Of a stretch of 27,395 nt of DNA, positions 16,042 to 22,607 are shown one piece after another. How positions within the stretch are numbered: the first letter of the stretch is position 1; the number at the start of each line of letters is the position of its first letter. The DNA is from a virus. Made by a program: the position numbers and the translations under genes. The stretch lies in the IMG/VR virus record IMGVR_UViG_3300022752_000319, positions 1-27,395 of that record; one strand, 5' to 3'. Under the pieces are notes generated by a model. The model saw only the letters and a list, made by a program, of their open reading frames with translations, made no database searches and was not told the origin of the DNA.

Positions 16042-16413
16042 CTAGGCGGAAGTAGAAGCGACGCTCGGGTCGTTGGCGGAATCTTCCCCCAGGGCATCAA
16101 CTGCCTCCTGGGTGAAGGCATTCAGCTTCCAGCCGGCCTCGAACAGGCGATTGATCACCACGGACGACTTCTTGCCGAGGATGTCGGCCTCGTCGTCGCC
16201 GAAGAGCCTCTCGCCGGCCTCGTCGCACAGGGCGAGCAGCAGGAAGCGGATGCGGAACGCCTTCATCTTCTGGTCGGCGTAGGACTGCTCGAAACGGTCG
16301 CGGTCGGTGCCCGTGAGCACCCGGAGGAATACGTCGCCGCCCCATTCGGGGACAGCCACCTTCTCCTTGCGAACGTCGTCGGCGGCCAGGATGCTCTTGC
16401 GGTCAAGCGGCAC
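16042..16413 (-). CDS. Tail assembly chaperone G
   Basis: A 123-residue protein beginning at GTG 16413, preceded by AAGGAG. The pattern VPEWGGDVFLRVLTGTDRDR followed by FEQSYADQK, MKAFRIRFLLLALCDEAGE and RLFGDDEADILGKKSS is typical of the phage tail assembly chaperone family: an EWGG-type strand, a T-x-x-(D/E)RDxFE helix and a long helix ending in the D/EG-x-x-LF motif. The C-terminal 20 residues are the alternative ending used when ribosomes do not shift frame. It lies between the tail-tube genes and the tape measure, the canonical position. The protein should bind the tape measure during tail assembly and be absent from mature virions. Confidence 0.88.
   Translation of the reverse strand: MPLDRKSILAADDVRKEKVAVPEWGGDVFLRVLTGTDRDRFEQSYADQKMKAFRIRFLLLALCDEAGERLFGDDEADILGKKSSVVINRLFEAGWKLNAFTQEAVDALGEDSANDPSVASTSA
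16084..16090 (-). other. Candidate -1 ribosomal frameshift site
   Basis: Minus strand GGGGGAA at 16090-16084, read in the G frame as CTG GGG GAA. A slip of one base back lets the P-site tRNA re-pair GGG with GGG and continue GGA AGA TTC in the T frame. The T frame opens at 16096 just after a TGA, and the G frame ends at 16042, so the shift must occur in that 55-nt span; the G5 run is the only homopolymer there. No strong downstream pseudoknot is obvious; only 4-bp stems were found. Confidence 0.6.
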
Positions 16414-16464
16414 GGTTGTGCTCCTTGTGGTGAAAACGTGACATGACGGCGTCCTGCCGCACGG

Positions 16465-16824
16465 CTATCCCAGGTAATCGGTAACCATGAAACGCAGCGA
16501 GCCGCTGACGATCTCGCCCGCCCTCGCCTGCACCGACGCAGACTGGCAGATAACCTGACGGCTCAGAGAGAGACCGTCGGAGGCGAACGTCAGCGGTCCA
16601 ACACGTCGCACGAGAGAAGTGGGGTCGCCGTAGCCGACAAAGTCGACCGTCACGGTGCCGCCGGACCAAGAGCCGGTCGGCACCATGACAATCTGCGAGG
16701 CCGAGTGCTGAATACCCGACATATCGACGACCTCTGCGGTCGGCGACTCTACAGAGACCCCCGTCACCTTGCCTGCGAACCCACCGAAGCTGAACGTCGC
16801 CCCCTGGGCGGTGACTCCGGCCAT
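16465..16824 (-). CDS. Tail tube-like protein, copy 2
   Basis: A 119-residue protein starting MAGVTAQGATFSFGGFAGKV, directly after a strong Shine-Dalgarno sequence (GGGAGGTGA). The beta-rich sequence with a SVESPTAEVVDMSGI element and a conserved central WSGGTVTVDF fits small major tail proteins that form the tube by ring stacking. Its N-terminus is alike in sequence and length to the gene upstream (MAGVAAMGVTLTYGAQTLTI), so the two look like paralogues. It is followed after a 51-nt gap by the tail chaperone, the usual order. Which copy forms the main tube cannot be decided here. Confidence 0.8.
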   Translation of the reverse strand: MAGVTAQGATFSFGGFAGKVTGVSVESPTAEVVDMSGIQHSASQIVMVPTGSWSGGTVTVDFVGYGDPTSLVRRVGPLTFASDGLSLSRQVICQSASVQARAGEIVSGSLRFMVTDYLG

Positions 16825-16844
16825 GACGGGTCACCTCCCAGTTA

Positions 16845-17174
16845 TCAGGCCACTCGCCAAGTAGCGTTGCCCTTGACGAGGTCGCCGACGGTGCCGCCGA
16901 CGGTCGAGGCCGTGAGGGTGGCGTTGCCGCTGAAGCTGACCGGTCCGGAAATACTGATCGCGCCGGACTGGGCCGTGATGACGGTCGTGGCGATGTAATC
17001 GCAGGAGATTTCCCGCTGCACGAACGTGGGGACGTACTCACGACGACCACCGGGAGCGATGCCGAGGTGCGAGCCGTCGGCGTTGTCGATCTGGTCGTTG
17101 ACATTGAAGCTCGTGATCGTCAGGGTCTGAGCGCCGTAGGTCAACGTGACGCCCATCGCAGCAACACCGGCCAT
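16845..17174 (-). CDS. Tail tube-like protein, copy 1
   Basis: A 109-residue beta protein starting MAGVAAMGVTLTYGAQTLTI, preceded by AGGAGG at a good distance, so strong translation is likely. It shares the MAGV-x-A-x-G-x-T opening with the next gene, lies 20 nt upstream of it, and is near the size of the small tail tube subunits. The middle contains GRREYVPTFVQREISCDYIA and the C-terminus GTVGDLVKGNATWRV, which parallels the SGSLRFMV ending of copy 2. It follows the tail terminator in the usual siphovirus order. One copy may be the main tube protein and the other a modified or connecting ring. Confidence 0.75.
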   Translation of the reverse strand: MAGVAAMGVTLTYGAQTLTITSFNVNDQIDNADGSHLGIAPGGRREYVPTFVQREISCDYIATTVITAQSGAISISGPVSFSGNATLTASTVGGTVGDLVKGNATWRVA

Positions 17175-17198
17175 ATTGCGCCTCCTTGCGCTGAAGTC

Positions 17199-17624
17199 TT
17201 ATTCAGTGGCCTCAGACCACCGAATTTGAAACAGTTGTCGAACCTCGTATGCGGGCGGGAGCTGGGCTCCCACGGCTGCCGGGTCCAGAAAGTCGTCTGT
17301 CTCCGACACGAGCCGTATATCACTAATTGTAACGCCCGCGAGGGTGCCGATGCGGCCATCCAAAGACAACCGCACCTCATCGGCCAGTTCTCTCGCGGAG
17401 TCGTAATACAGAGCCCACGAGGCGATCTGAAGGCTGACGAGCGGCTGGAAAAGCGGGCCGGCAAGGTGCGGGTCGCGGGTGATATTGTTTCGCTTGTAGA
17501 CGCAAAACGGCAGAACGGCGTTCTTGGGCACCGCGATCGGGTAGACCTGAAAGCCGACCAGCCTCGCCACGCCCGGCGTGGTGATCAGCCTCTGGAGGAC
17601 GTGCTTTTCTGGGGAGAGGATCAC
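17199..17624 (-). CDS. Tail terminator/completion protein (gp17-like, DUF3168 type)
   Basis: A 141-residue protein starting at GTG 17624 with a GTGA overlap on the upstream stop. The order is a helical N-terminus (SPEKHVLQRLITTPGVARLV), then the beta region ending VYPIAVPKNAVLPFCVYKRN, PLVSLQIASWALYYDSAREL with a helix after it, and the C-terminal LVSETDDFLDP. This is the pattern of the HK97 gp10/SPP1 gp17-like tail completion family (known as DUF3168). Such proteins close the tail tube and join it to the head. Its position between the gp10-like protein and the tail tube is canonical. Confidence 0.85.
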   Translation of the reverse strand: MILSPEKHVLQRLITTPGVARLVGFQVYPIAVPKNAVLPFCVYKRNNITRDPHLAGPLFQPLVSLQIASWALYYDSARELADEVRLSLDGRIGTLAGVTISDIRLVSETDDFLDPAAVGAQLPPAYEVRQLFQIRWSEATE

Positions 17625-18361
17625 TTACTAATCCTGTCAAGCGTGTTCTGGATGGCTGTCGTGAGCGTGCTCAAGACGGCGTCTTTTGTCTCTGCGATAG
17701 ACCGCTCCATCGCATGGCTGGCCGGCATTGCGCCGTAGGTGTCGCCTGGGTGCAACGTGATTGGGTGCTGCCTGCCTCGGGAGTAGCCGAAGTCATGCGG
17801 GTAGCCGACGCCCTGCCGAGCGAGCCTCGTCGGCTCGTCAAGGCTGCCCATGAGGAAGTAGTATCCTCGAGACATATTCGCGAACTGGGTGTTGTTCGCG
17901 GACGAGTGCCGCCTCATCTTCCTGTTGATCACCTGGTGGACGTTGATGTACGTCCGGCGACCCTTTGTGCCGGGCTTGCGCGGCCCCGACCCGAACTCCT
18001 TGAGCCACGCATGATTGCCCGAGGCTTGCGTGTCGGTGCTGCCTGCCGTGCCCGTTTGGTACGGCCCGACGATCGCCACCGTCGCGGCGTCGTAGACCTT
18101 CGTCTTGATTCTCGTCGATCTCGCCAGATTCCCGGTGACGTTGCCCACCTTGGACTGATAGCTCCGCTGGATGTGCATGCTCGCGCGTTTGACGGCATTC
18201 TCGAGCGCCTTGGGCTCACCCATTCTGGCGGCGAGCGTCTGTAGCCTCTCGGCCATCTCACGAACGCCGTCCATGCGGACGGTGACAAACCCTTCGGCAA
18301 GCTGCTTGCCGGTCTGCCCGCCAAACGTAGTCGGCCGTCCGTAGCCCTGCGTGATGCTCAT
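17621..18361 (-). CDS. HK97 gp10-like head-tail joining protein
   Basis: A 246-residue protein with an ATGA start overlap. The core VTVRMDGVREMAERLQTLAA followed by RMGEPKALENAVKRASMHIQ matches the HK97 gp10-like family of small proteins placed between head-tail adaptor and tail terminator. The family is usually nearer 110-150 residues; this one is longer, with a Gly- and Arg-rich middle (KEFGSGPRKPGTKGRRTYIN) and a C-terminal region with several histidines and RGYYFLMGSLDEPTRLAR. The extra length may add a virion-specific decoration. Role: joining and completion of the tail; direct activity is unknown. Confidence 0.82.
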   Translation of the reverse strand: MSITQGYGRPTTFGGQTGKQLAEGFVTVRMDGVREMAERLQTLAARMGEPKALENAVKRASMHIQRSYQSKVGNVTGNLARSTRIKTKVYDAATVAIVGPYQTGTAGSTDTQASGNHAWLKEFGSGPRKPGTKGRRTYINVHQVINRKMRRHSSANNTQFANMSRGYYFLMGSLDEPTRLARQGVGYPHDFGYSRGRQHPITLHPGDTYGAMPASHAMERSIAETKDAVLSTLTTAIQNTLDRISK

Positions 18362-18678
18362 GTCGCGTCCTCTCTCGCCAGTATCTCATGGATTGAGCGA
18401 GCCTCCCGCTCGAGCACGCTGGAAATCTCCATCACGCGCCCCCGCCAGATGAGGCGGTGCTGGTGCGTGATGCCGGGGAAGAAGCGAATGCGAATGCGAT
18501 GCGTCACGAGCACGCCGGCCTGCTGGGCGGCGAAATAGTCGCTCGCCCTGACGCCCATGACGCTGGCATAGACGGTGGCCTCGTCGACCCAGTCAAGCGT
18601 CGTCTCGCCGAACGCGCTCTGCTGCTCCACGGGCTTCTGGATCGTCACCCGCTCCCGCATGGCCCCTGAGTTGATCAC
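18358..18678 (-). CDS. Head-tail adaptor
   Basis: A 106-residue protein of the SPP1 gp16/HK97-type head-tail joining family. MRERVTIQKP, TTLDWVDEATVYASV, SDYFAAQQ, THRIRIRFFPG and a WRGRVMEISS strand make up the small beta-barrel connector pattern. The start is GTG at 18678, 3 nt after the upstream stop; an internal ATG at 18660 (MRERVTIQ) is a possible alternative. It is coupled by ATGA to the gp10-like gene. It should form a ring on the portal-side connector and link head and tail. Confidence 0.88.
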   Translation of the reverse strand: MINSGAMRERVTIQKPVEQQSAFGETTLDWVDEATVYASVMGVRASDYFAAQQAGVLVTHRIRIRFFPGITHQHRLIWRGRVMEISSVLEREARSIHEILAREDAT

Positions 18679-18681
18679 GGG

Positions 18682-19011
18682 TCACCCCATCCAGAGGGCG
18701 GTGTATGATCCGCCCCCCGCGGGCGCGGAAACCGTGATGGTCGCCGTCACGGGCAGCACTGCCACGCGGCCGGCGGCCACGTCGATGCTGCCGGCCAGCC
18801 GCAGCGTGCCGCTGCCAGTGTTCTTCACGACCAGCGTCGACAGCGGGGTCGCGCCGATGATCTGCACCGCGGCGGTGCCGACGCTCGCCGTGACGGTCTG
18901 CGCGACCGTCAGGCTCGGCGAAATGTGTTCCGACAGGCTGCCGACCGTTAGCGACCTTTCGTCACCAGCGTGGTACACGGCGTCGATGTCGACCCTGGCC
19001 CTGGAAGTCAT
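18682..19011 (-). CDS. Small beta-rich connector-region protein
   Basis: A 109-residue protein starting at an ATGA overlap with the gp6-like gene. It is almost entirely Val, Thr, Ser and Ala with short beta-strand repeats (LTVAQTVTASVGTAAVQIIG, then LVVKNTGSGTLRLAGSIDVA). It has no cysteine and no membrane segment. I do not recognise a family. It is located inside the head-tail connector run and may be a minor structural or decoration protein. Confidence 0.7.
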   Translation of the reverse strand: MTSRARVDIDAVYHAGDERSLTVGSLSEHISPSLTVAQTVTASVGTAAVQIIGATPLSTLVVKNTGSGTLRLAGSIDVAAGRVAVLPVTATITVSAPAGGGSYTALWMG

Positions 19012-19649
19012 CTGTACACCCCCATGCTGGCGGCGGCCAGCAGCGTCTCAAACGTCTGCGGCACCGAAACAGGTGCCCCGGTGACGGCCGGCTGCCGGGT
19101 GTCGAACCAGTGGGCCACGAGCAGGAGCATGAGGTGCTTGACGATCGGCGGCGCGGACTGCCCGTCATCCCCGTAGCCCGCCGAGTACCGCACTGTCACC
19201 GAATTCTCGTCGCCCCGAGTCGCCGGCCACGAGCGAGCCCACTGCGGGTAGACTCGCCCAGGCAGGACGCTGGCGTCCACCTGGAAGTCGCCGTTCGCGC
19301 TCAAGAGCGTGCCGTAGGTGCCGTCTCCCGTGCGGTACGTTACCGTCACGGCCTTGTCCTGCATGGGGAGGCGTGGCAGGATGATCGCCCAGATCGGGAA
19401 CAGGTCGTACTTGACCTCCCAGACGGTCGTGCAGATCGTGATGTCAAGGATGTCCTCGACGTACTGCCGCGCGACGGAGATCAGGCTCTGCATGTAGAAA
19501 TCGTCGACCTCGGTATCTACGCGGCAGTGCTGCTTCGCCAAGGCGAGGCTCACCGGCTCCACGGCGGGGTTCGTGATTCGGCGAAGGCTGCGAAATGGCG
19601 TGATCGTCGCCGTCGGCTTCTGCGGCGTGCCGAAGAAAATCGTGTCCAT
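19008..19649 (-). CDS. gp6-like head-tail connector
   Basis: A 213-residue protein. EPVSLALAKQHCRVDTEVDD followed by FYMQSLISVARQYVEDILD is the hallmark helical N-terminus of the gp6-like connector family (HK97 gp6, YqbG type). A beta region (LPRLPMQDKAVTVTYRTGDG) and a C-terminal helical part (PPIVKHLMLLLVAHWFDTRQ) complete the usual order. These proteins form a ring beneath the portal. ATG 19649 follows the preceding stop at 19653 by 3 nt, and the next gene overlaps by ATGA. Confidence 0.88.
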   Translation of the reverse strand: MDTIFFGTPQKPTATITPFRSLRRITNPAVEPVSLALAKQHCRVDTEVDDFYMQSLISVARQYVEDILDITICTTVWEVKYDLFPIWAIILPRLPMQDKAVTVTYRTGDGTYGTLLSANGDFQVDASVLPGRVYPQWARSWPATRGDENSVTVRYSAGYGDDGQSAPPIVKHLMLLLVAHWFDTRQPAVTGAPVSVPQTFETLLAAASMGVYR

Positions 19650-19652
19650 TCT

Positions 19653-19844
19653 TTACCGCCTCTTCTTCTGTGCCGGCCTGTACGTCATATCCGCGTGCTC
19701 CACCGAGTCTGCAACCGCCTCGGCGGTCTCCACTTTCTCGACGAGGCCGCGGCGAATGAGGATGTCGCACATGCCGCCGGGCCAGTCCTCGAAGACCTGC
19801 CCCCTCTCGTAGCAGTCGAAGTTCTGAAGGACGCGAATCCTCAT
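19653..19844 (-). CDS. Small phage protein of connector region
   Basis: A 63-residue protein starting with an ATGA overlap on the glycosyltransferase-like gene. MRIRVLQNFDCYERGQVFED followed by WPGGMCDILIRRGLVEKVE shows the pattern (hydrophobic strand, polar turn with G-x-V/F-x-D, then L-x-x-x-G-x-x-E) of short phage proteins often found beside connector genes. The C-terminus is charged (RPAQKKRR). Two cysteines (C11, C26) are present. Function is unknown. Confidence 0.75.
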   Translation of the reverse strand: MRIRVLQNFDCYERGQVFEDWPGGMCDILIRRGLVEKVETAEAVADSVEHADMTYRPAQKKRR

Positions 19845-20569
19845 GTCACCTGCCCCCAGGCGTCCTTCGGAGCCTTCTGACCGCTGTTCCAGTATTCCGT
19901 CGTGTGCTGCTGCACTTTGCCGCCCTCGACGGTTCTGGAGGGCCACGTCACCATCAGCTCGGCGTGCCCGACGCTGACGTGAGTCGCCAGCCCCAGCTTG
20001 TTCCCGCAGGCCGCCCACGACTTCCAGAACGCGATGTCCTCGTCCATGTGCCCGCCCGTCCATTCGCCCTGGTCGTTGGCTCTGGAGATGAACCAGGGCT
20101 TGGACATCTTCTTCAGGCCACTGGTCCGCAGGAACGTGAGGCCGAAGTGCGCTGTCTCGACGGGCTGCACCACCTTCTTGAAGAAGTCGCCATCGACCGT
20201 CGTCTTCTCGTCCACATCGCTGCCGGCCAAGGCGAACATCACGGCGTTCGCCTCGCGCTTCGTCTGAAGCGGCGCGATGGCGTCGTAGCCGGAGTGCAGG
20301 AGCAGAGCCAGGAGCGCCTCGACCGTCTTCGAGTTGAAGACCGTGTCGTAGTCGATCGTCAGAATCACGTCGTGGGTGTCCACGACCTGCTCCATCGCCC
20401 GCTGAAGGCACTGGCCCCAGAAGGCACCAGTCACCTTGATCGGGCTGATGCCATGCGGGGCCAGTGCCGACGAGACGCAGAAGAAATTGTCCGTGAATCC
20501 AAGTCGCGGGGTGCTCATCACCGCCGCGACTTTGATTTCCGCTTCGACGTTACCGACACGAATAAGCAT
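19841..20569 (-). CDS. GT-A-like glycosyltransferase
   Basis: A 242-residue protein with a GT-A-type layout. An N-terminal beta-alpha region comes first, then VILTIDYDTVF, whose D73-Y-D75 is a DxD-like metal-sugar-nucleotide motif. HFGLTFLRTSGLKKM and WTGGHMDEDIAFWKSW follow, in the place of the acceptor and catalytic-acid region. A short TVEALLALLLHSGYDAIAPL helix-strand pair supports the fold. It should use an activated sugar to modify a protein, glycan or DNA; the acceptor is unknown. It lies between the decoration-like gene and the connector genes, behind a 76-nt gap, and starts with ATG 20569 after AAGGAG. Virion glycosylation is an inference from this position. Confidence 0.8.
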   Translation of the reverse strand: MLIRVGNVEAEIKVAAVMSTPRLGFTDNFFCVSSALAPHGISPIKVTGAFWGQCLQRAMEQVVDTHDVILTIDYDTVFNSKTVEALLALLLHSGYDAIAPLQTKREANAVMFALAGSDVDEKTTVDGDFFKKVVQPVETAHFGLTFLRTSGLKKMSKPWFISRANDQGEWTGGHMDEDIAFWKSWAACGNKLGLATHVSVGHAELMVTWPSRTVEGGKVQQHTTEYWNSGQKAPKDAWGQVT

Positions 20570-20574
20570 GGATC

Positions 20575-20590
20575 GCTCCTTGTTTGGAGC
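20575..20590 (-). promoter_or_regulatory. RBS hairpin of glycosyltransferase-like gene
   Basis: Minus strand GCTCC-AAACAA-GGAGC, a 5-bp stem with 6-nt loop, just upstream of ATG 20569. The Shine-Dalgarno core GGAG lies in the 3' arm of the stem, so pairing could hide it. The stem is short, and its effect is unproven. Confidence 0.35.
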
Positions 20591-20594
20591 GGGC

Positions 20595-20614
20595 GCGCAT
20601 CCATGCGCTTTTTT
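20595..20614 (+). terminator. Candidate rho-independent terminator (plus strand)
   Basis: GCGCAT-CC-ATGCGC followed directly by six T on the plus strand. The two-base loop means an effective 5-bp stem with 4-nt loop. It points against the direction of all genes, so it would stop antisense transcription; on the minus strand the T run is absent and only A6 precedes the hairpin. The evidence is a single short hairpin. Confidence 0.4.
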
Positions 20615-20645
20615 CGGCCGTCGTGGCCGTCCCGCAGTTCGGGAA

Positions 20646-21071
20646 TCAGCCCCTGACCCAGCCGATCACGCCGGCCTCGGCGGCGGTCGCCGGGGCGTTC
20701 TCGCCGCGAGACAGCCGCGCCGTCACCACCGTGTTCACGCTGACCGCCGGGGTCGCGATGACCTTGAGGTAGCGCTTCCTGGCCTTCGTGTCGACATCCA
20801 GCTTCACGATCGACGCCGACGCGGTGTCGGCCACGGCCGGGATCGCGAAGTCGGTGCCGCCGACGAAACCCGACACGTCCGAGTAGGACGAGTTGTCGTC
20901 GGAGTGCTGAATCTTCAGAGCACTGGCGAAGACCGTCGAGGCGTTGCTGGCCCGCAGGACCGTCACGCTCGCGTAGTCGTAGCCGATCGTGTCGATCGTC
21001 AGGGTCACGTCGCTCGTGCCCACCGCGGTCGGCACAGAGCCGACAACCTTCTCCATCTGCGAATGAATCAT
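20646..21071 (-). CDS. Decoration-like small structural protein
   Basis: A 141-residue protein following the capsid gene by 34 nt, with AGAAGGAG before ATG 21071. It is rich in Val, Thr, Ala and Ser and beta-strand prone (GTSDVTLTIDTIGYDYASVT, then SALKIQHSDDNSSYSDVSGF, and KRYLKVIATPAVSVNTVVTA). Its SDDNSSYSDV segment with a following KRYLKV strand recurs in phage proteins found near capsid genes. It could be a head decoration protein or other virion component. I do not recognise a specific family. Confidence 0.72.
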   Translation of the reverse strand: MIHSQMEKVVGSVPTAVGTSDVTLTIDTIGYDYASVTVLRASNASTVFASALKIQHSDDNSSYSDVSGFVGGTDFAIPAVADTASASIVKLDVDTKARKRYLKVIATPAVSVNTVVTARLSRGENAPATAAEAGVIGWVRG

Positions 21072-21105
21072 GGTCTAGGGTTCTCCTTCTAGAGGGTTGT
21101 TAGGC

Positions 21106-22458
21106 TCACGACGCCGCGGTCTTGAGAGCGACCACCGGGCCGGCGGTCGTGTTGTCGCCCAGCGAGTGGTGAACCACGTCGAACCGCATCGTGCCCTGGA
21201 GCAGGAGCTGATCGGTCGTGGCGTAGACTTGGTCGTACATCCGAACCGAGAAGTCCCGGCGACGGGCGTAGATGCTGGACAGACCCAGGTTCGCGAACAG
21301 CACCTTGACCTTGCTCGGGTCGGAGCCCAGGGTGCCGTCAAGGACATGCACCATGTGAACCGGATATCCGAGGAACTGCTCGTTGACGCCGCCGCCGACC
21401 TGCTCGACGGTGTTACCGCCAGCCGCGTAGCGGAGGCGAGCCATCGACGCGGCGAAGCCGGCCGGCGAGATGTACCACGCAGCGCCCTGGCGAGCGTAGA
21501 GCGGCATCTTGCCGATGACCTTGATGAAGTCGGTCACGGTCAGGGTCTCGAAGCCCACCGCGCCCGAGCCCGCCGTCACGACGCCGGCCGTGTGCGTGCC
21601 GTCGTTGACCTTCGGCACCACGCCGTAGATTCCGCCCGACGCGGAGTCGCCTGCACCGAGCCAGCCGACCACGTCGGTCTTGTAGGCCAAGCTCGTCGCG
21701 AACTCAGTCGCGACAGCGTCAGCGATCGACACGAGGGCGTCTTCCACCACCTCGCTCGACATGCGAGTGCCGACCGCGAGCTTCTTCGCGATGAGCTGCA
21801 CGTTCGCGTAGGTCGGCTCGCTCTCGCTCACCGCGGTGCCTTCGCCGACGAAGTAAGCCGTGGTGCCAGTGACGCGCTTCGGAATGATCATCGTGTCCCG
21901 AGTCATCGTCACCTTCTCGACGTTGCTCGCCGCGAAGGTTCCATAATTTTCTACCAACCTGATCACTCGGGCAGCGAATTCCTCTGGGACGAGGGCACCG
22001 CCCGAGGCGTTGCTGTTCTCGCCGAGAGCACGGTTTTCGACGCCGTGATCCTTGCACCACCGGAGGTCGTCGGCGTTCTTGAAGATGTGCGCCCGCAGCC
22101 ACCGGCCGCAGCGGTAGGCACTCTCGACAGCCTCGGGGCCGTCGTTGAACGCCCGCAGGCTGGTGTGATGGGGCTGGATCGACCGAATCTCGACCTTCTT
22201 GTCCTCGACCTTGGCGGCCACTTCGGCCACGGGGGCCGGGGCGGGGGCGGCCTTCTCGACCACGGCCCGCAGCTCGGCCTCCTTGGCGGCGATCCGCTCC
22301 TCGAACTCGAGGGAGGTCTTCAGGTCGTCGGCCTGGGTGCCGAGCGAGATGAGTTCCTTGGTCTGCTCCGCCGAGCGGTCCTCGATGCCGGACAGCTCGG
22401 TCATCCTCGCGGCAACAGCCGCGGCACGCTCTTGAAGACGCTTGAGATTCGACGCCAT
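21106..22458 (-). CDS. HK97-fold major capsid protein
   Basis: A 450-residue protein starting at ATG 22458 (MASNLKRLQERAAAVAARM), preceded by AAGGAG; the reading frame extends further upstream but that part overlaps the protease gene. Residues 1 to about 95 are a coiled-coil scaffold-like delta domain with a Pro/Ala linker, expected to be removed by the adjacent protease. The rest has the HK97 pattern: GGALVPEEFAARVIRLVENY, RDTMIIPKRVTGTTAYFVGE, GTAVSESEPTYANVQLIAKK, KLAVGTRMSSEVVEDA and GGIYGVVPKVNDG. Length and the adjacent portal and protease support the assignment. Few cysteines are present, unlike the tail-tip proteins. Confidence 0.95.
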   Translation of the reverse strand: MASNLKRLQERAAAVAARMTELSGIEDRSAEQTKELISLGTQADDLKTSLEFEERIAAKEAELRAVVEKAAPAPAPVAEVAAKVEDKKVEIRSIQPHHTSLRAFNDGPEAVESAYRCGRWLRAHIFKNADDLRWCKDHGVENRALGENSNASGGALVPEEFAARVIRLVENYGTFAASNVEKVTMTRDTMIIPKRVTGTTAYFVGEGTAVSESEPTYANVQLIAKKLAVGTRMSSEVVEDALVSIADAVATEFATSLAYKTDVVGWLGAGDSASGGIYGVVPKVNDGTHTAGVVTAGSGAVGFETLTVTDFIKVIGKMPLYARQGAAWYISPAGFAASMARLRYAAGGNTVEQVGGGVNEQFLGYPVHMVHVLDGTLGSDPSKVKVLFANLGLSSIYARRRDFSVRMYDQVYATTDQLLLQGTMRFDVVHHSLGDNTTAGPVVALKTAAS

Positions 22459-22607
22459 GATCGGCCTGCTCCTTGGTTTGAGCCGGCCGATCGCGGATGT
22501 GCGGCGGCCGGCGGGTGTTCCCGCTAGCGCGCCGCGCTCTTGAATCCTCAAGTCGCTCGCACTGCCCCCCACGACATCCGTCGTGGAGCGATGTGTCTCT
22601 CTGTAGC
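22459..22607 (-). promoter_or_regulatory. Structured leader upstream of capsid gene (five hairpins)
   Basis: The 149-nt gap between protease and capsid genes holds five perfect, non-overlapping inverted repeats. In transcription order: 22586-22569 (CCACGAC/GTCGTGG, 7 bp, 4-nt loop), 22552-22539 (5 bp), 22538-22526 (5 bp), 22524-22511 (5 bp), and 22492-22459 (GATCGGCC/GGCCGATC, 8 bp, 18-nt loop). The loop of the last carries the capsid Shine-Dalgarno AAGGAG, and its stem ends at the ATG. No T run follows the first hairpin and no clear -10/-35 pair is visible. It may tune translation or mRNA stability of the most abundant virion protein. Confidence 0.5.

Noticed and set aside
21097-22527. A 476-codon open frame on the plus strand
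   Set aside because: It lies opposite the conserved capsid gene, has no recognisable family features, and long antisense frames are expected in GC-rich coding DNA.
22569-22586. Hairpin as a rho-independent terminator after the protease
   Set aside because: No T run follows on the minus strand, and the capsid gene downstream must be transcribed.
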